The position numbers were made by a program, and so were the translations under genes. This document shows, piece by piece, positions 55,238 through 64,000 of a stretch of DNA of 64,000 bases; positions within the stretch are counted from its first letter, which is position 1; each line of letters opens with the position of its first letter. The DNA comes from Gephyromycinifex aptenodytis (GTDB taxonomy: Bacteria > Actinomycetota > Actinomycetes > Actinomycetales > Dermatophilaceae). Location of the stretch: assembly GCF_012277275.1 (NCBI RefSeq), contig NZ_CP051155.1, positions 558,001-622,000 on the forward strand, read 5' to 3'. A model generated the notes under the pieces. The model made no database searches, had not been told where the DNA came from, and saw only the letters and a program-made list of their open reading frames with translations.

Positions 55238-58015
55238 CTAGATGGCCAGCCGAGGCCGCAGCCGGGCCATGTCCCACATGCGCTGCGAACGGGCCGCGTA
55301 CAGCGTGATGACCGCTGCCGCCAGCATCCACGCCAGCAGCGCCGAGACCGACGAGCCGATGCCCACACCGCCGCCGGCCATCAACGCTCGGAAAGCGTTC
55401 ACGCCGTGCGTCATCGGCAGCCAGGAGTGCAACACCTGGAAGAAGCGCGGCGAACTCTCGATCGGGTACGTGGCACCCGCGGCGGAAAGCTGCAGCACGA
55501 CCAGGATCAAGGCGATGAACCGCCCCTTGGTGCCCAGTGCCGAGACCAACGAGTGGTTGATGGCCACGAACACCAGCGAGACCAGGACCGCCATCGCTAG
55601 CAGACCGCCCAGGTGCGCCGCCTTGATCCCCACCCAGAAGTGGAGCACGAGCACCGCAGTCAGGGCTTGGATGACCCCGAGCAAGGCAGCCGGTGCATAA
55701 CCGGCCAGCGCTACTCGCCAGGGCGAAGCGACCGAGGCAATGGCCCGCCGAGGCATGGGACGGATGATGAAGAAGATGCCCATTGCACCGACCCACAACC
55801 CGATCGAGAGGAAGTAGGGGGCCAAGCCGTAACCGTAGGTGGGTACCTGGTTCATCCGGGTCACTTCGGTGCGCACCGGCTCGGCGACGACGTTGCCCAA
55901 GCGGTCGCGTTCGGCCGCTGAATAGGAGGGTGCCTTCTTGGCGCCATCCTGCAGACCGTTAGCCAGCTTGTCGGCGCCCTTGTTCAGATCCCCGGCGCCG
56001 TTGGAAAGTTTGCCGGCGCCGTCGGAGAGCTTGTCCGCTCCCCCACGGGCATCGCGGGTTCCGTCGGCGAGTTTGTCGGCCCCGCCGGAAAGCTTCTTCG
56101 CACCGGCCGAGGCTTTGTTCGCCCCCGCTGCCAGATCATCGGCACCCGTGGAGAGCTTGCTGGAACCATCAGCCAGTTTGTCGGCGGCACCAGCGGCCTG
56201 CGACACCCCGCCGGCGAGCTGCGGTGCAGCAGCCGCCAGCCGGTCCAGACCGCCGCTCAACTGACCAGAGCCTTGGGCAAGTTCGGCCGAACCGCTCGCG
56301 AGCCGGGTCGCTGCATCAGAGGCCTGTTGCAGTCCGCCGAACAATTGCGGCAGCCCTTGCGCCAAGCGATTGAGGCCGTCAGCCAACGGACCCGTTCCCT
56401 TGGTCAGCGCGGCCGCGCCGTTGGCCAGTTCGCCGGCGCCTTTTGCGTAAGCGCTGGCACCTTCAGCGAACGGGGCGACACCTTCGGCGTAAGCCGTTGC
56501 CCCCTGGGCATATTCCTGCGCGCCGGCGGCGTAGCGGGTGACGCCCTGGGCTAATTCCTCAGCACCGGCCCCCAGCGGTGCCAAACCCTCAGCCAGCTTC
56601 GCTGAGCCGCTGGCGACCTTTGCCGGACCTGCGCTGACCTCCTGCCCCTTCTCGGCCAACCCGCTCAGGCGTGCGCAGTACTCCGGCGCCGCGCCGGAGG
56701 CCTCGCAGGAGGCAGCCAATTCGGCCACCCCAGCGGCGTAGGCCGCTACCCCCGCCTGCGCCTGATCGGCGCCCGCTGCCAGCTCGCGTACCCCAGAGGT
56801 CGCCTGAGTGGAGGCGGCATTCAAGCGCTGCGCTCCTTCGGCCAGGTCCCCCGCGCCGGTGCGCAGACCGGCAGCGCCAGTGGTGAGTCCGTCGGCGCCG
56901 GTGCGCAGCTGCGCCGCGCCGGTAGCGAGCTTCTCCGCGGCCGGGGCAAGAGCGTTACCGCCACCGCCAAGCTTCTGCACACCCTCGTTGAGCTGCGTGG
57001 CGCCCTGGGCCAGCGCGGCGATCTGTTGGGGCAGCTCTCCGGTACTGGCCGAGGCGGCCTGCAGGCCTTGGGCCAAGGCTGCTGTGCCTTGGGCTAGTTG
57101 CTTGTTGCCATCGGCGACCGAGCGACCACCGGCGGCCAGCTGGGCGGTCTGCTTCGGCAGGGCGGCCGTCGCCGAGGACAGCGTGGAAAGCCCATCGCTC
57201 AAAGCGGCGTTGCCCTGGGCGACCTGCCCCGCGCCATTGCGCAACTGTCCCGCGCCGCCTGCCAACGCACCGACGCCGCCAGCAAGATTGTCGGTTCCGT
57301 CAGCCAGGGTGTCAGCGCCCTTGGCCAGCTGGGAGAGACCCACCGTCAAAGAGCCTGCGCCGTCATCCAACTGGGCGGCGCCATCAGCGAGTTCGCCGGA
57401 GCCATCCGCTAGTTTGTCAGCGCCGTCCCCCGCTTTGGCCAGGCTGGACTTCACGTCGTTCAAGCCCAGGTAGACCCGGTCCAGGTATTGCGAGGACAGG
57501 CTCTTTCCTGCCTGTTGGGCGGTCACCCGCCCGATCGACTTGGCGATGTTGCCGGCCAGGTAACTCACGGCATCGTTGGTTTTCAACTCCATTGTGGCCG
57601 GACGCGCCTTGTCGGAGTCGGCAGTCGAGGTGGCCGCGGCCGAGAAATCCTTGGGGATGGTCAAAACCGCGTAGTAGGTCCCGTCCTCCAGGCCCTTCTT
57701 CGCCGTCTCGGCATCCGTGAGGTTCCAGTCGAGGTTTTGTGGATCTGTGCTGGTCGTCAGCTCACCGGCGATCAACCGCCCCACCATGACGGGTTGTTTC
57801 TTCCCGTCTGCCGTCGTGATGTTGACCAGCTCGTCTTCGTTGACCACCGCTGCGGGCATCCCACGCAGGTGCGTTGTGACATCGCGGTTGGACCAGGTGA
57901 GCAGGCCGCCGTACAGCGTCGGCACCGCGATCAGGGCGATGAGAACGACACGGCTGAACCAGCCGTTGCGGAACCGGGCAAGCTCGGGGCTGCTCATTGA
58001 GGGGAGAAAGGACAT
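55238..58015 (-). CDS. YhgE/Pip-domain membrane protein with heptad repeats
   Basis: 925 aa from ATG with AAAGGTGGGG site; the stop of the MMPL gene overlaps by one base (TGATG). One N-terminal helix (about 22-40), an extracytoplasmic domain, then several hundred residues of xxxLxxG heptads (GADKLADGSGELADGAAQL type), and six C-terminal helices of ABC-2-like arrangement. YhgE/Pip proteins are linked to phage receptors and export systems such as type VII-related loci. Coupled to an MMPL-ABC fusion, it may form the permease or envelope-spanning part of an exporter. Substrate unknown. Confidence 0.88.
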   Translation of the reverse strand: MSFLPSMSSPELARFRNGWFSRVVLIALIAVPTLYGGLLTWSNRDVTTHLRGMPAAVVNEDELVNITTADGKKQPVMVGRLIAGELTTSTDPQNLDWNLTDAETAKKGLEDGTYYAVLTIPKDFSAAATSTADSDKARPATMELKTNDAVSYLAGNIAKSIGRVTAQQAGKSLSSQYLDRVYLGLNDVKSSLAKAGDGADKLADGSGELADGAAQLDDGAGSLTVGLSQLAKGADTLADGTDNLAGGVGALAGGAGQLRNGAGQVAQGNAALSDGLSTLSSATAALPKQTAQLAAGGRSVADGNKQLAQGTAALAQGLQAASASTGELPQQIAALAQGATQLNEGVQKLGGGGNALAPAAEKLATGAAQLRTGADGLTTGAAGLRTGAGDLAEGAQRLNAASTQATSGVRELAAGADQAQAGVAAYAAGVAELAASCEASGAAPEYCARLSGLAEKGQEVSAGPAKVASGSAKLAEGLAPLGAGAEELAQGVTRYAAGAQEYAQGATAYAEGVAPFAEGASAYAKGAGELANGAAALTKGTGPLADGLNRLAQGLPQLFGGLQQASDAATRLASGSAELAQGSGQLSGGLDRLAAAAPQLAGGVSQAAGAADKLADGSSKLSTGADDLAAGANKASAGAKKLSGGADKLADGTRDARGGADKLSDGAGKLSNGAGDLNKGADKLANGLQDGAKKAPSYSAAERDRLGNVVAEPVRTEVTRMNQVPTYGYGLAPYFLSIGLWVGAMGIFFIIRPMPRRAIASVASPWRVALAGYAPAALLGVIQALTAVLVLHFWVGIKAAHLGGLLAMAVLVSLVFVAINHSLVSALGTKGRFIALILVVLQLSAAGATYPIESSPRFFQVLHSWLPMTHGVNAFRALMAGGGVGIGSSVSALLAWMLAAAVITLYAARSQRMWDMARLRPRLAI

Positions 58016-61000
58016 CAGAGCCCCACCTTTGCTGTCGTGGGCTGCAAGGCAACGATGCAGACCTGCTCGTTCGCCAGGCCGGCGACCTGCGCGAGACGGT
58101 CGCGGGCGACGCTCTCGGTGCTCGTTGCAATAACGGTCAAGGGTTGTGGCGCGGTACGGATGAACCATCCGACAGCCACGATGACGGCACGGCGAGCCGC
58201 GCGGGAACGAAGATCACCCGTCTCATCGATAGCGACGATCGGCGGCGAGCCGACCAGCGCCAAGGCGATTCCGACGATGGAACGCTCGATACCGCTCAAA
58301 TCGCCGACCCGGGTTTCGGGGTCGAGGTTGGTGCGGGGCACCTCATCCGGAGAGGCCTGTTGGGCAGCTTCGAGAGCCCCCGCGATGTGGGCGAGTACGC
58401 CTTGGACATCCTGGCGTCGCGCCCAGGGCAGCAACGTGCGGGTTGCCAGGCGCTCGGCGATGTGGTCACGGACGCTGAGCGCCTCATCGAGGTCGTTCAC
58501 CCCGGGCAGCTCGGCCAAGGCGACCTTGCGTTGCACCCCGCCCGATTGTTCGGGCAGCACCAGACCGGCGATCTCGACGTCACCGGAATCGAAGCGCATC
58601 CGCCCACCCAGGGTGAGCACGGCTGCGGTCTTACCGGAGCCGTCGGGTCCGTGCAGAACACACAAGGTGCCTTGATCCACGTGCAGGTTGAGGTCGGAGA
58701 AGACGACTCCCTGAGGCCCACTGACAGACAACTCGCGCGTCTCGATGACCCGCTCGGGGTGCTCTCGCACTTCGCGAGAACGCTGCAGGTGGTTGTGGAT
58801 CACTTCGCCTTCGACGTCCAGGTGCGGCAGTAGCCGGTCCAGCGCCCGCGGGAACGCCCACGTTGCGTGACCGAACAGAGTCAACGCGGCCGGCACGAAG
58901 ATCATCCGCACGATGAAGGCGTCGAGGAAGACACCGACGGTCAGGCCTAGGGCGATGGGTTTGAGGTTGGCGTCACCGTGTGGCACGAAGGCGGCGAACA
59001 CCGCGACCATGATGGCCGCCGCGGCTGCGACTACGGGCCCGGAGGAGACGAAACCGCGCTCGACTGCGGCCCGAGGGTCCCCGCCGCGCACGTACTCTTC
59101 CCGCATTCGCGAGACGAGGAAGACCTGATAGTCCATCGCCAGGCCGAACAGCACACCCATCAAGATGATCGGCATGAAGCTGATCACCGGGCCCACGCGG
59201 GTTACCCCGAGGGTGTCGGCGAGCCAGCCGTACTGGAAGACGCCGACGACAACCCCGAAGGCCGCCGCCGTCGACAGCAAGAAGCCCAGCGTTGCGGTCA
59301 GCGGCACGATGAAGGAGCGGAAGACCGTCATCAGCAGCACCAGCGACAGGCCCATGACGACCATGGCGAAAGGCAGCAAAACCTTGCTCAGCCGCTCCGA
59401 GACGTCGATCTCGATGGCGGTCTGCCCGGTGACAGCGACGTTGGTGTCGTACTTGTTTTCTAGGACAGGCGCCAGATCGCGCAGGTCACGAACGAGCTGC
59501 CGGGTGGAGTCGTCAGTCGGTCCGCCCTCCGGGACGACGATGATGACGCCGGTGTCCACCTTGCGGTTCGGCGTCGCCAGGCTGATGCGTTCCACGCCCG
59601 GGGTCGCCGCGACTTCGGCCTCGATGTCGTCGATGAGCTTGACCGGGTCGTTGGACGCGACCACATCCACGGTGACGATCAATGGACCGTTCGCGCCGGG
59701 ACCGAAGTGCTGCGAAACGAGATCGTAGGTGCGGCGTGCGCTTTGCGAGGTGGCCATCGTGCCGTTGTCAGGCAGCGCTAAACGCAGGTCGGTGGCAGGT
59801 GCGGCCAAAGCCACCAACGCCCCAGTCACCAGCAGGCAGGTCAAGGCCGGAATCCGGATCGCTGCCCGCACCCAGCTGCGCGCCCAACCGCGCTTGTCCT
59901 TGCGCTGGGCAAGTTGCGCCCTGCGGCTGTCGCGAGGCGGCCCGTCTTGGGCCGCAGTGGCAGTGGCCTGGGCACTGACCTCATCAGCGGTGCCGTTGTC
60001 GGCCGCAGGTACCGCCGGAGCGGTGATCGTTCGTGCTGCGGCAGTGCCGACCTCGGCACGCTGCGCCGGTACCGCCTGGTCGGCAGCCGACGGCTGCGCC
60101 TCATCACTGAGCTCAGCTTCGTCGCTCTGCTCGCTCTGCGTCAGGGCGGCGGCTTCACCTTCGGCGCGTTCGCGCCGTGCCGTGGCTGCGTAGGCGCGCG
60201 CACTCGAGGGCAGCAGCCGCTCACCGGCGACCCCCATCAACGCCGGCAGGAAGGTGATGGATGCGGTGACGGCCACGGCCACGCCCCCTGCCGCCGCGAT
60301 ACCCATGATCGACAGGAACGGCAAACCGGCAATGAGTAGACCCAGCAGGGCGATGATGACGGTGATTCCGGCGAACACGACGGCCCCACCGGCAGTGGCC
60401 GTTGCCAGGGCGGCTGACTCTTCCAGCTCCATCCCCTCGGCCAGTTGTTCGCGGTGGCGGGACAGCAGGAACAACGAGTAGTCGATACCGACAGCGATAC
60501 CGATCATCAGCGCCAACAGCGGCGCGGTGCCGGGAACGTCGATCGCAGCGGTCAGCAGCCACACCAGCGCACCGGTGCCTGCGGCCCCGACGAGCGCCGA
60601 GGTCAGCGGCATCGCAGCTGCCAGCAACGAGCGGAACGTCGCCAGCAGCACTAACAGCGCGATGACCAGGCCCACTGCTTCCAGCAGGGACAACTTGGGG
60701 GTGGGCGCCATGTAGGCGCCGCCCCCGGTCTCCACGGTGTAGCCGGCCGCACGTGTCGTAGCCGCAGCCTCTTCGATGTCTGTCAGCGTTGCCGGATCGA
60801 CGTCGGTTCGACCCACATCGAGCTGGGCCGTCACCAGTGCTGCGCGGCCGTCTTCGCTCAGCGCCCCTTCGACGTTCTTATCGAACGGATCACCGACCTC
60901 AGTGACCTCGTCGATGTCTTTGAGCCGCTCCACGAGGGCTTCGACCTGCGCGCGGGCCGGGGCGTCGGTGATCTTCTGACCCTGCGGAGTCACCACGACG

Positions 61001-61218
61001 ACCTGCGCGGCCGCCCCTGCCAGCTCGGGGAACCGCCCTTCTAGATCATCCAGCGCCTGCTGCCCGGCTGAGCCGGGAATCTCGTAGATCTCGGTAGTTC
61101 CCTTACCGAGTAGTCCCGCGGTGCCACCGATGACCGCAAGGGCCAGCAGCCACATGAGCAGAACGAGTCGTCCCCGCCGGTAGCAGAACCGGCCGAGGTC
61201 AAACAGGGCAGACGACAC
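58015..61218 (-). CDS. MMPL/RND transporter fused to a C-terminal ABC-type ATPase domain
   Basis: 1067 aa. Residues 1-820 are an MMPL protein: helix near the N-terminus, exported loop, GIDYSLFLLSRHREQLAEGM and GLAMDYQVFLVSRMREEY motifs, and a central Ala/Glu-rich cytosolic insert (about 335-450). Residues about 823-1067 form a nucleotide-binding domain: Walker A GPDGSGKT (857-864), degenerate signature LSGIE (974-978), Walker B PIVAIDE (993-999), and no His in the switch position (VIATSTES). MMPL pumps are normally proton driven, so the added ATPase is unusual and may serve the coupled Pip protein. Confidence 0.88.
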   Translation of the reverse strand: MSSALFDLGRFCYRRGRLVLLMWLLALAVIGGTAGLLGKGTTEIYEIPGSAGQQALDDLEGRFPELAGAAAQVVVVTPQGQKITDAPARAQVEALVERLKDIDEVTEVGDPFDKNVEGALSEDGRAALVTAQLDVGRTDVDPATLTDIEEAAATTRAAGYTVETGGGAYMAPTPKLSLLEAVGLVIALLVLLATFRSLLAAAMPLTSALVGAAGTGALVWLLTAAIDVPGTAPLLALMIGIAVGIDYSLFLLSRHREQLAEGMELEESAALATATAGGAVVFAGITVIIALLGLLIAGLPFLSIMGIAAAGGVAVAVTASITFLPALMGVAGERLLPSSARAYAATARRERAEGEAAALTQSEQSDEAELSDEAQPSAADQAVPAQRAEVGTAAARTITAPAVPAADNGTADEVSAQATATAAQDGPPRDSRRAQLAQRKDKRGWARSWVRAAIRIPALTCLLVTGALVALAAPATDLRLALPDNGTMATSQSARRTYDLVSQHFGPGANGPLIVTVDVVASNDPVKLIDDIEAEVAATPGVERISLATPNRKVDTGVIIVVPEGGPTDDSTRQLVRDLRDLAPVLENKYDTNVAVTGQTAIEIDVSERLSKVLLPFAMVVMGLSLVLLMTVFRSFIVPLTATLGFLLSTAAAFGVVVGVFQYGWLADTLGVTRVGPVISFMPIILMGVLFGLAMDYQVFLVSRMREEYVRGGDPRAAVERGFVSSGPVVAAAAAIMVAVFAAFVPHGDANLKPIALGLTVGVFLDAFIVRMIFVPAALTLFGHATWAFPRALDRLLPHLDVEGEVIHNHLQRSREVREHPERVIETRELSVSGPQGVVFSDLNLHVDQGTLCVLHGPDGSGKTAAVLTLGGRMRFDSGDVEIAGLVLPEQSGGVQRKVALAELPGVNDLDEALSVRDHIAERLATRTLLPWARRQDVQGVLAHIAGALEAAQQASPDEVPRTNLDPETRVGDLSGIERSIVGIALALVGSPPIVAIDETGDLRSRAARRAVIVAVGWFIRTAPQPLTVIATSTESVARDRLAQVAGLANEQVCIVALQPTTAKVGL

Positions 61219-61260
61219 GAGATGAGACTCCTCTGGCGGCAGATCAGGTCAGGCGACCTT

Positions 61261-61295
61261 CGATACGAAACTGTACTGGATACAGTGCTGTATCG
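61261..61295. promoter_or_regulatory. 35-bp nested dyad, probable TetR operator
   Basis: Outer arms CGATAC/GTATCG and inner arms ACTGTA/TACAGT share one centre (61278). The dyad lies in the 103-bp gap between the MMPL and TetR genes and overlaps possible -10 hexamers of both. Likely bound by the adjacent TetR protein; inferred from position and symmetry. Confidence 0.7.
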
Positions 61296-61321
61296 TAAGT
61301 CGGGCGACGAGAGGACGGGCG

Positions 61322-61960
61322 ATGACCATCGAGAAGACGGCCAGTGACAATCCCGATTGTGCCCAGACCTGTCAGCCCGTATCCGCACGACGACAGGCCA
61401 CCCGGGATCGGCTGCTGGATGCCGCCCAGGCAGTCTTCGCTGCCAAAGGCGTCCATGGGGCTTCTGTTGAAGATATCTGCGAGGCAGCAGGATTCACCCG
61501 CGGTGCGCTGTACTCCAACTTCGCCGATAAGGAAGAGCTGACTCGGGCACTTCTGGAACGCCAGCGGAATCGACAACTGGCCCAGGTCGATCTGACGACC
61601 ATCACCGAAGACATGGTCAAGACCATCGAGCTGCTGTTACGCCACCATCAGCCTGACCGCGAGTTCTACCTCATTCAATCCGAGTTGACCTTGCACGCGT
61701 TGCGCGAACCCGAGGTGGCCCGCCCCGCCCTCGAGGCCGACCGGGCGCTGCGTGACCGGTTGGAAACCCTGATCAGCGCCGGAATGGCACGCCTGGGACT
61801 GGAGCCGGTCGTGGAGGTGCGCGACCTTGCCGAGGCCGTCCTGGGGATCTCCGAACGCAGCATGAAGACCAGCTTCCTGGACCCCGAATCCAGCGACCCG
61901 CTTCGCCTGGCGCGCCTGCTGCTCCCGCCGCTGCTTTCTGCTTTCACCCGCTCCGCCTAG
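61322..61960 (+). CDS. TetR-family transcriptional regulator
   Basis: 212 aa. N-terminal helix-turn-helix at about 25-70: TRDRLLDAAQAVFAAKGVHG and EDICEAAGFTRGALYSNFAD. The C-terminal ligand domain is helical and variable. Ribosome site GAGAGG. Divergent from the MMPL-Pip operon with a 35-bp dyad between them, the usual layout of a local repressor of an exporter. Ligand unknown. Confidence 0.92.
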   Translation: MTIEKTASDNPDCAQTCQPVSARRQATRDRLLDAAQAVFAAKGVHGASVEDICEAAGFTRGALYSNFADKEELTRALLERQRNRQLAQVDLTTITEDMVKTIELLLRHHQPDREFYLIQSELTLHALREPEVARPALEADRALRDRLETLISAGMARLGLEPVVEVRDLAEAVLGISERSMKTSFLDPESSDPLRLARLLLPPLLSAFTRSA

Positions 61961-62018
61961 ACCCAATTTCTCTCTCGCACATTATTTTTCGTCATCTTGT
62001 GGACGCTTTTGGCTCAGG

Positions 62019-62969
62019 ATGAGCGCCGCCACGCCGATCCGTGAAGTGATGCGCAACGCTCCCTCTCCCGCACCCGCCCGCCACATCGGGGATTGCCTCG
62101 ACCCCGTCCCCGGCCTCCGGCGGCGTTCTGTGTTGCTCGCCGGCTCGGCCGCTGCCTTGGCCGCCCTCGCAGGCACGCTCCCTTCACGATTGGCCGGCGC
62201 CAGCCCGACCCGCACACCCGCCACTAAGACCACCCCGGCGCCTGCACCCGCCAGTGCGCCCGGGCAGGTTCCGCCGACGGTGGCCCACACTCCTCCAACG
62301 CCACCCGCGAGTGTGCTTCCGCTACCGGAGCGGGCCCCGGCCAAGGGCGAGAAAGCACGAGAGCCGTACACCTCTGGCGGAATCGGAAGGTGGCAGGACT
62401 CCAGCGGGCGAAGTTCCACCCCCGAGCAGGATCGCGCGGTCGCCGCAGCCTCCGACGGGCTGTTCGTACTGGGAGATTCAGTGGGGACCCGACTGTTGCC
62501 GGGGCTGACCCAGCCGTCGACCCGAGCGATCGGATGGGATGTCTGGAATGGCCGCCCCACCGCTCCAGCGATCCCTACAGTGCGCACCCTGTCCCAGCAA
62601 AACCGGCTTCCCCGCGACATCCTGGTCGTCCTGGGCAGCAACGACGTGTTCGATCCGCACCGGTTCCCGGCAGATGCAGCCGAGCTCGTGGCCGCTTTGG
62701 CGGGGCACCGGGTGTTCTGGGTGACGCCCTATGTCTCTCGCAAGCGCTCCCCCGCCGCTGACATGCGCGCGAGCGCGTTGCTCGGGTTGGCCTTGGAACG
62801 GCTCGCGGCGCGCGAACCGCAGGTGCAGCTGGTGCCCTGGTTCGAGCTCATCGCCCGCAAACCCTCCAGTTACGTCGATGAATTCCTCATCGACGGCGTC
62901 CACCCGAGCAAGGCCGGGGTGCAGGCTCTGGCCGAGCTGACCGCCAAGGTGCTCAACCAGACACGCTGA
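62019..62969 (+). CDS. Secreted SGNH/GDSL-type hydrolase
   Basis: 316 aa. An N-terminal export signal with a twin-Arg-like LRRRSVLLAGSAAALAALAG (about 32-51) is followed by a Pro/Thr/Ala-rich linker (to about 110) and an SGNH domain: Ser in FVLGDSVGTRL, VVLGSNDVF (Asn block), and Asp/His in IDGVHPSKAG. Related to the SGNH halves of surface O-acyltransferases, so possibly a cell-wall acetyl esterase or transferase. Start at 62019 is the first good ATG; a second ATG at 62049 is possible. The 3' end overlaps the convergent RNB gene by 17 bp. Confidence 0.84.
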   Translation: MSAATPIREVMRNAPSPAPARHIGDCLDPVPGLRRRSVLLAGSAAALAALAGTLPSRLAGASPTRTPATKTTPAPAPASAPGQVPPTVAHTPPTPPASVLPLPERAPAKGEKAREPYTSGGIGRWQDSSGRSSTPEQDRAVAAASDGLFVLGDSVGTRLLPGLTQPSTRAIGWDVWNGRPTAPAIPTVRTLSQQNRLPRDILVVLGSNDVFDPHRFPADAAELVAALAGHRVFWVTPYVSRKRSPAADMRASALLGLALERLAAREPQVQLVPWFELIARKPSSYVDEFLIDGVHPSKAGVQALAELTAKVLNQTR

Positions 62970-64000
62970 AACGCACCGAACGGGCCTGAATGTCGGCCTC
63001 CTCCAGGCGTACCCGCACCCGCGAGCCCAACTCTGCTCCGGGCTCGCACGGAGCGACCACAGCCGGGTCGAGCACTTGCACCAGCAGACCCTTGGCGCCG
63101 CGATCGTCCACCACCACCGCGGGGAACTCCTGGCCTACTCGGCCGGCCAGTTCAGCCGCCTCGACAGCGTCGGTGCACGCCCGATCCACTGCCGAGGCGC
63201 GTTGGTCGGAGGTGCGCATCAGGTCCGGCAGCAGTGGCAGTATCTCGCGCACCTGCGCCGGGACTTCCTCACCGGCGCACAACGCGGCGCACACCAGAAG
63301 CCCGAACCGATCTACGAGACGCCGGAGCGGGGCCGTGACATGGGCGTAGGGCGCGGCAACCGCAGCATGCAAGGGCTGTTCGGGTGGCTGGCCCTCGAAG
63401 GGGGTGTACCCGGCGCCGCGGAACAGGCTGGTCGCCTCATGGACCAGGGCCAGGTGGGCGGGATTGTCCCGGTCGAGGCCGCGCAGCAGTTCACCGTAGG
63501 AGACCTCCGCAGGCCACGACACCCCGAGCGCTTCGGCTTGGCGACGGAAGGTTGCGATGGCCGAGGCTTGTGGCGTCGGCATCGTGCGCAACAGACCGAC
63601 ACCGCCCTCCAACATGATCGAGGCTGCCGCCATCCCGGTGAGCAACGAGATCTGCGCGTTCCATTCCTCGGCGGGCACCGGCGGGCGGAAGCGGAGGCGG
63701 TAGCCGCCGACTTCGGCGTGCACTTCCTGCTCGGGCATCGGCAGGCTGGCGCCGCCGCGGACTCGTTCGGCTTCGATGCGCAACTGGCCGATCTCCCGGA
63801 GCAAGGCCAACTGGGACAGGTCCTGGCTCTGCGCCGGCTCCCCCGCCGCGCTGAGTTGGTCGATGGCCGCTTGTGCTTCCTGGTAATCCCAACGACGTCG
63901 GCTGCGCACCCGAGCCCGGGCCACCTGCGCTCGCCGGGGTTCACCGTCGGAGCCCAATTCCAGATCCCACACGAACGCCGACCGGTCCTGGCCCGGCAGC
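62953..64000 (-). CDS. RNB-domain ribonuclease (RNase II/R family), 5' end outside window
   Basis: About 349 codons of the C-terminal part are present and the frame is open to position 64000. RNB-domain features visible: REIGQLRIEAERVRGGASLPMPEQEV, LLTGMAAASIMLE and APLRRLVDRFGLLV, with the second half ending in an S1/OB-like segment. The exonuclease's catalytic Asp cluster lies in the missing N-terminal part, so activity cannot be judged. Probably a stand-alone actinobacterial RNB protein of about 480 aa. Confidence 0.85.
   Translation of the reverse strand, partial: LPGQDRSAFVWDLELGSDGEPRRAQVARARVRSRRRWDYQEAQAAIDQLSAAGEPAQSQDLSQLALLREIGQLRIEAERVRGGASLPMPEQEVHAEVGGYRLRFRPPVPAEEWNAQISLLTGMAAASIMLEGGVGLLRTMPTPQASAIATFRRQAEALGVSWPAEVSYGELLRGLDRDNPAHLALVHEATSLFRGAGYTPFEGQPPEQPLHAAVAAPYAHVTAPLRRLVDRFGLLVCAALCAGEEVPAQVREILPLLPDLMRTSDQRASAVDRACTDAVEAAELAGRVGQEFPAVVVDDRGAKGLLVQVLDPAVVAPCEPGAELGSRVRVRLEEADIQARSVRFSVSG

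Overview
The window is high-GC (mid-60s % by eye), almost gap-free actinobacterial chromosome. Gene content and order (hisI-trpE, trp-associated membrane proteins, trpCBA-lgt-gltB; sucB-lipB-lipA-DUF4191-rdd-glnA; glnE-glnA2; a DevR/DevS pair; ppgK; GuaB1) point to Micrococcales, perhaps a Dermatophilaceae/Intrasporangiaceae-like lineage. The genus cannot be fixed from sequence alone. No rRNA or tRNA was recognised; one structural RNA, RNase P RNA, is present.

Layout. 1-9763: gltB (cut by the window start), lgt, a DsbA-like/MauE-like pair and trpABC, all minus. 10009-11615: small trp-linked membrane proteins. 11697-15360: a divergent transporter pair (GltS, BCCT) that splits the trp block. 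15424-18150: trpE, hisI and a TIGR03085 protein. 18221-22477: late cobalamin assembly (cobQ-cobD minus, cobU-cobS plus). 22480-28373: TauE/SafE, gcvT, pepA and an O-acyltransferase/SGNH fusion. 28635-36145: lpdA, sucB, an epimerase, lipB, lipA, DUF4191 and rdd, covering lipoate synthesis and 2-oxoacid dehydrogenase parts. 36151-36705: a scar with an IS630 transposase fragment and a signal-peptide stub. 36706-38243: glnA behind a clear GlnR box. 38251-44293: an accessory segment (99-bp tandem repeats, FabH-like synthase, XRE and MarR regulators, DevS/USP/DevR module). 44334-48722: glnE and glnA2. 48951-54518: SRPBCC protein, small YWYN protein, map, ppgK, metallo-hydrolase, guaB1 and USP. 54783-55185: rnpB. 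55238-61960: a YhgE/Pip protein, an MMPL protein fused to an ABC-type ATPase, and a divergent TetR. 62019-64000: an SGNH protein and the 3' part of an RNB ribonuclease.

Biology. Nitrogen assimilation is the dominant theme: GOGAT large subunit, glutamate symporter, GSI, GS adenylyltransferase and a second GS lie in one window, with a GlnR site at glnA. Lipoate enzymes sit beside the lipoylated E2 and its E3. The least ordinary parts are the MMPL-ABC fusion with its Pip partner and 35-bp dyad, the repeat array and accessory block inside the normally compact glnA-glnE-glnA2 cluster, and a small coupled ORF in front of cobU. Several genes (trpC, gcvT, lipB, marR, map, guaB1) carry a TANNNT hexamer 6-7 nt before the start codon, which suggests leaderless transcription.
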